A stretch of 64,000 bases of DNA from Flavobacterium ajazii (GTDB lineage: Bacteria; Bacteroidota; Bacteroidia; Flavobacteriales; Flavobacteriaceae). The position numbers and the translations under genes were made by a program. The stretch's first letter is position 1; each line of letters opens with the position of its first letter. Under the pieces are notes generated by a model. That model worked only from the letters and a program-made list of their open reading frames with translations. It searched no databases and had not been told where the DNA came from. The stretch covers positions 186,001-250,000 of the forward strand of contig NZ_JAAEHL010000004.1 of the NCBI RefSeq assembly GCF_010614725.1. The letters are read 5' to 3'. This document shows, piece after piece, positions 62,724 through 64,000 of the stretch.

Positions 62724-62760
62724 AAAAAAAAATACCCTTCTCAGAAATAGGAAAAGGGTA
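62724..62760 (-). terminator. Terminator downstream of the second NrtA-like gene
   Basis: On the minus strand TACCCTT pairs with AAGGGTA (62733-62739 with 62754-62760), followed by a run of nine T. Confidence 0.75.
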
Positions 62761-62838
62761 AAATATAGGATTGAATTTTGAAGAAAAATTATTTTTTCAG
62801 GCTATTTTTTTTGGATTTATGGAAATAACTATATACAA

Positions 62839-64000
62839 CTAATCCTTAAGTCCAATTTTAAAACCTTTAATATATTCCAAAGGCTTTTTTCCGTCATACA
62901 TCATGTTATCAATAAATTCGGTAGTTGCAGGTTTATAACCATCTGTTACAGGGATTTCAGCTTTTGTCAGGAAACCTTCTTCAGCCAATAATTTAGCAGC
63001 ATTCATCCAGATTTCAGGCTTATAAACTTCTTTAATTTTAGAATGATACCATTCATTTGTTTTAGGTTCTGCGATTTGCCCCCAGCGTTTCATCTGGGTC
63101 ATAAACCAAATTCCGTCAGAATAGTACGGATAGGTTGCGTTGTATCTGAAAAACACATTAAAATCAGGTACAGATCGTATGTCTCCTTTTTCAAATTCAA
63201 ATGTCCCCAACATCGAGTTATCGATAACCCTTTTTTCACCATCAACATAAGCCGATTTTGATAGGATGCGAGTGGCTTCTTTTCTATTTTCAGGATTATC
63301 CAGCCATTTCCCTGCTTTAATCAGAGCTTTTGTAATAGCGATAGTCGTATTTGGATACTTTTCCACAAATTCCTTCGTCATTACAAATACTTTTTCGGGG
63401 TGGTTTTTCCAGATCTCTCTACTCGTTACAACCGGCACTCCAATTCCCTGATCCACTGCCTGCTGGTTCCATGGTTCTCCCACACAATACGCATTTATTG
63501 TACCAGCCTGCAGGGTTTCTGGCATTTGTGGCGGTGCCGTTATATTCAAAAGCACATCTCCACCCGTAGTACCTTTACTTCCCTGGATATTATTGTTGTT
63601 ATAAAATCCCGGATTAATTCCTGCTGCTGCAAGCCAGTAACGCAACTGATAATTATGATTGGAATATGCCGATACAACTCCGATAACAAAAGGTTTTTTC
63701 TGTATTTTATACATATTTAAAGCCGGCATCAGTGCACTGGCCGGAATTGGATGTACCGGTCTGCCATATTCCTGCGGGATACTATCGACAATTTTTGACC
63801 ATACATCTTTTGATACCGTAATGGCATTACCGTTCAAATCCATAGAAAATGTTGTAACCAAAGCTCCTTGTCTGCCACAACCTACTGCAGCGGCTATAGG
63901 CTGTCCGGCTAGCATTTGAGCACCATCTATTTGCTGATCGAGAACTTTGTCCAAAATATCTCTCCAGTTCGCCTGTACTTCCAGTTTTACATTTAAACCT
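62839..64000 (-). CDS. Second NrtA/CmpA-family ABC substrate-binding protein, partial
   Basis: The frame is open to the right edge; the TTG at 63954 is internal, since GLNVKLEVQANWRDILDKVL continues upstream of it. The visible 387 residues show DGAQMLAGQPIAAAVG, NHNYQLRYWLAAAGI, APPQMPETLQAGTINAYCVGEPW and WFMTQMKRWGQ, matching NrtA/CmpA. It differs from the protein at 36946, so the genome has at least two such receptors. Its transporter partners and start lie outside the window. The ligand (nitrate, nitrite, bicarbonate or cyanate) cannot be told. Confidence 0.85.
   Translation of the reverse strand, partial: GLNVKLEVQANWRDILDKVLDQQIDGAQMLAGQPIAAAVGCGRQGALVTTFSMDLNGNAITVSKDVWSKIVDSIPQEYGRPVHPIPASALMPALNMYKIQKKPFVIGVVSAYSNHNYQLRYWLAAAGINPGFYNNNNIQGSKGTTGGDVLLNITAPPQMPETLQAGTINAYCVGEPWNQQAVDQGIGVPVVTSREIWKNHPEKVFVMTKEFVEKYPNTTIAITKALIKAGKWLDNPENRKEATRILSKSAYVDGEKRVIDNSMLGTFEFEKGDIRSVPDFNVFFRYNATYPYYSDGIWFMTQMKRWGQIAEPKTNEWYHSKIKEVYKPEIWMNAAKLLAEEGFLTKAEIPVTDGYKPATTEFIDNMMYDGKKPLEYIKGFKIGLKD

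Overview
The window looks like a chromosomal segment of a Flavobacterium-type member of the Bacteroidota. The DNA is AT-rich, start codons lack clear Shine-Dalgarno sequences, several promoters carry the Bacteroidota -7 box TANNTTTG, and there are type IX secretion (T9SS) genes: a translocon plug protein and proteins ending in type A sorting domains. No rRNA or tRNA gene was seen.

Positions 1-28900 are mostly housekeeping and general metabolism: a SNF2 helicase cut by the left edge, T9SS plug, apaG, pruA, an alkaline phosphatase, rsmG, a front-end-type fatty acid desaturase, an aspartate-type aminotransferase, a PL11 rhamnogalacturonan lyase, a ferritin-like stress protein, a U32-family protein, purT, a LamG/T9SS surface protein, a two-component pair, pirin, YceI, fabD and an AraC regulator. 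Among them sit an AT-rich pair of unknown genes (13185-14643), a SUKH-type gene and several dispersed repeats. Three intergenic elements (12249, 16714, 24723) share a structured-RNA-like core.

Positions 29044-43509 form a nitrogen island. On the minus strand, an NADH-type assimilatory nitrate reductase fusion (Mo-pterin, FAD/NAD and BFD [2Fe-2S] domains in one chain) is followed by a protein with a nitrite/sulfite-reductase-like half-domain and a C-terminal rubredoxin. Divergent from them are an FNR-like regulator with four cysteines placed as in oxygen-sensing FNR, then a predicted outer-membrane porin, nrtA-nrtB-nrtC (nitrate ABC importer) and a short chlorite-dismutase-family haem enzyme that keeps the proximal His and distal Arg. 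An Aer-type PAS protein and an ammonium transporter follow. A recognisable nitrite reductase catalytic subunit is absent. A second NrtA-like protein is cut by the right edge.

Positions 44020-49011 hold an OmpA-like membrane protein, a coiled-coil protein, a hydrolase, a methyltransferase and an XRE-type regulator.

Positions 49382-62047 (minus strand) form a polymorphic-toxin locus. A 2228-residue secreted SpvB/FG-GAP/Rhs protein ends in a HEXXH-bearing tip and is followed by a lipoprotein, the likely immunity protein. Two orphan Rhs tips without core follow, each with its own exported immunity candidate: a Tae4-like peptidoglycan amidase tip and a second HEXXH tip. Upstream in the same apparent operon are a 150-residue protein combining one YD motif with a T9SS sorting domain, and two tail-fibre-like secreted proteins, one of them frameshifted. 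This arrangement is the best candidate here for an under-described system: a contact or surface toxin locus that stores spare warheads and may use the T9SS.
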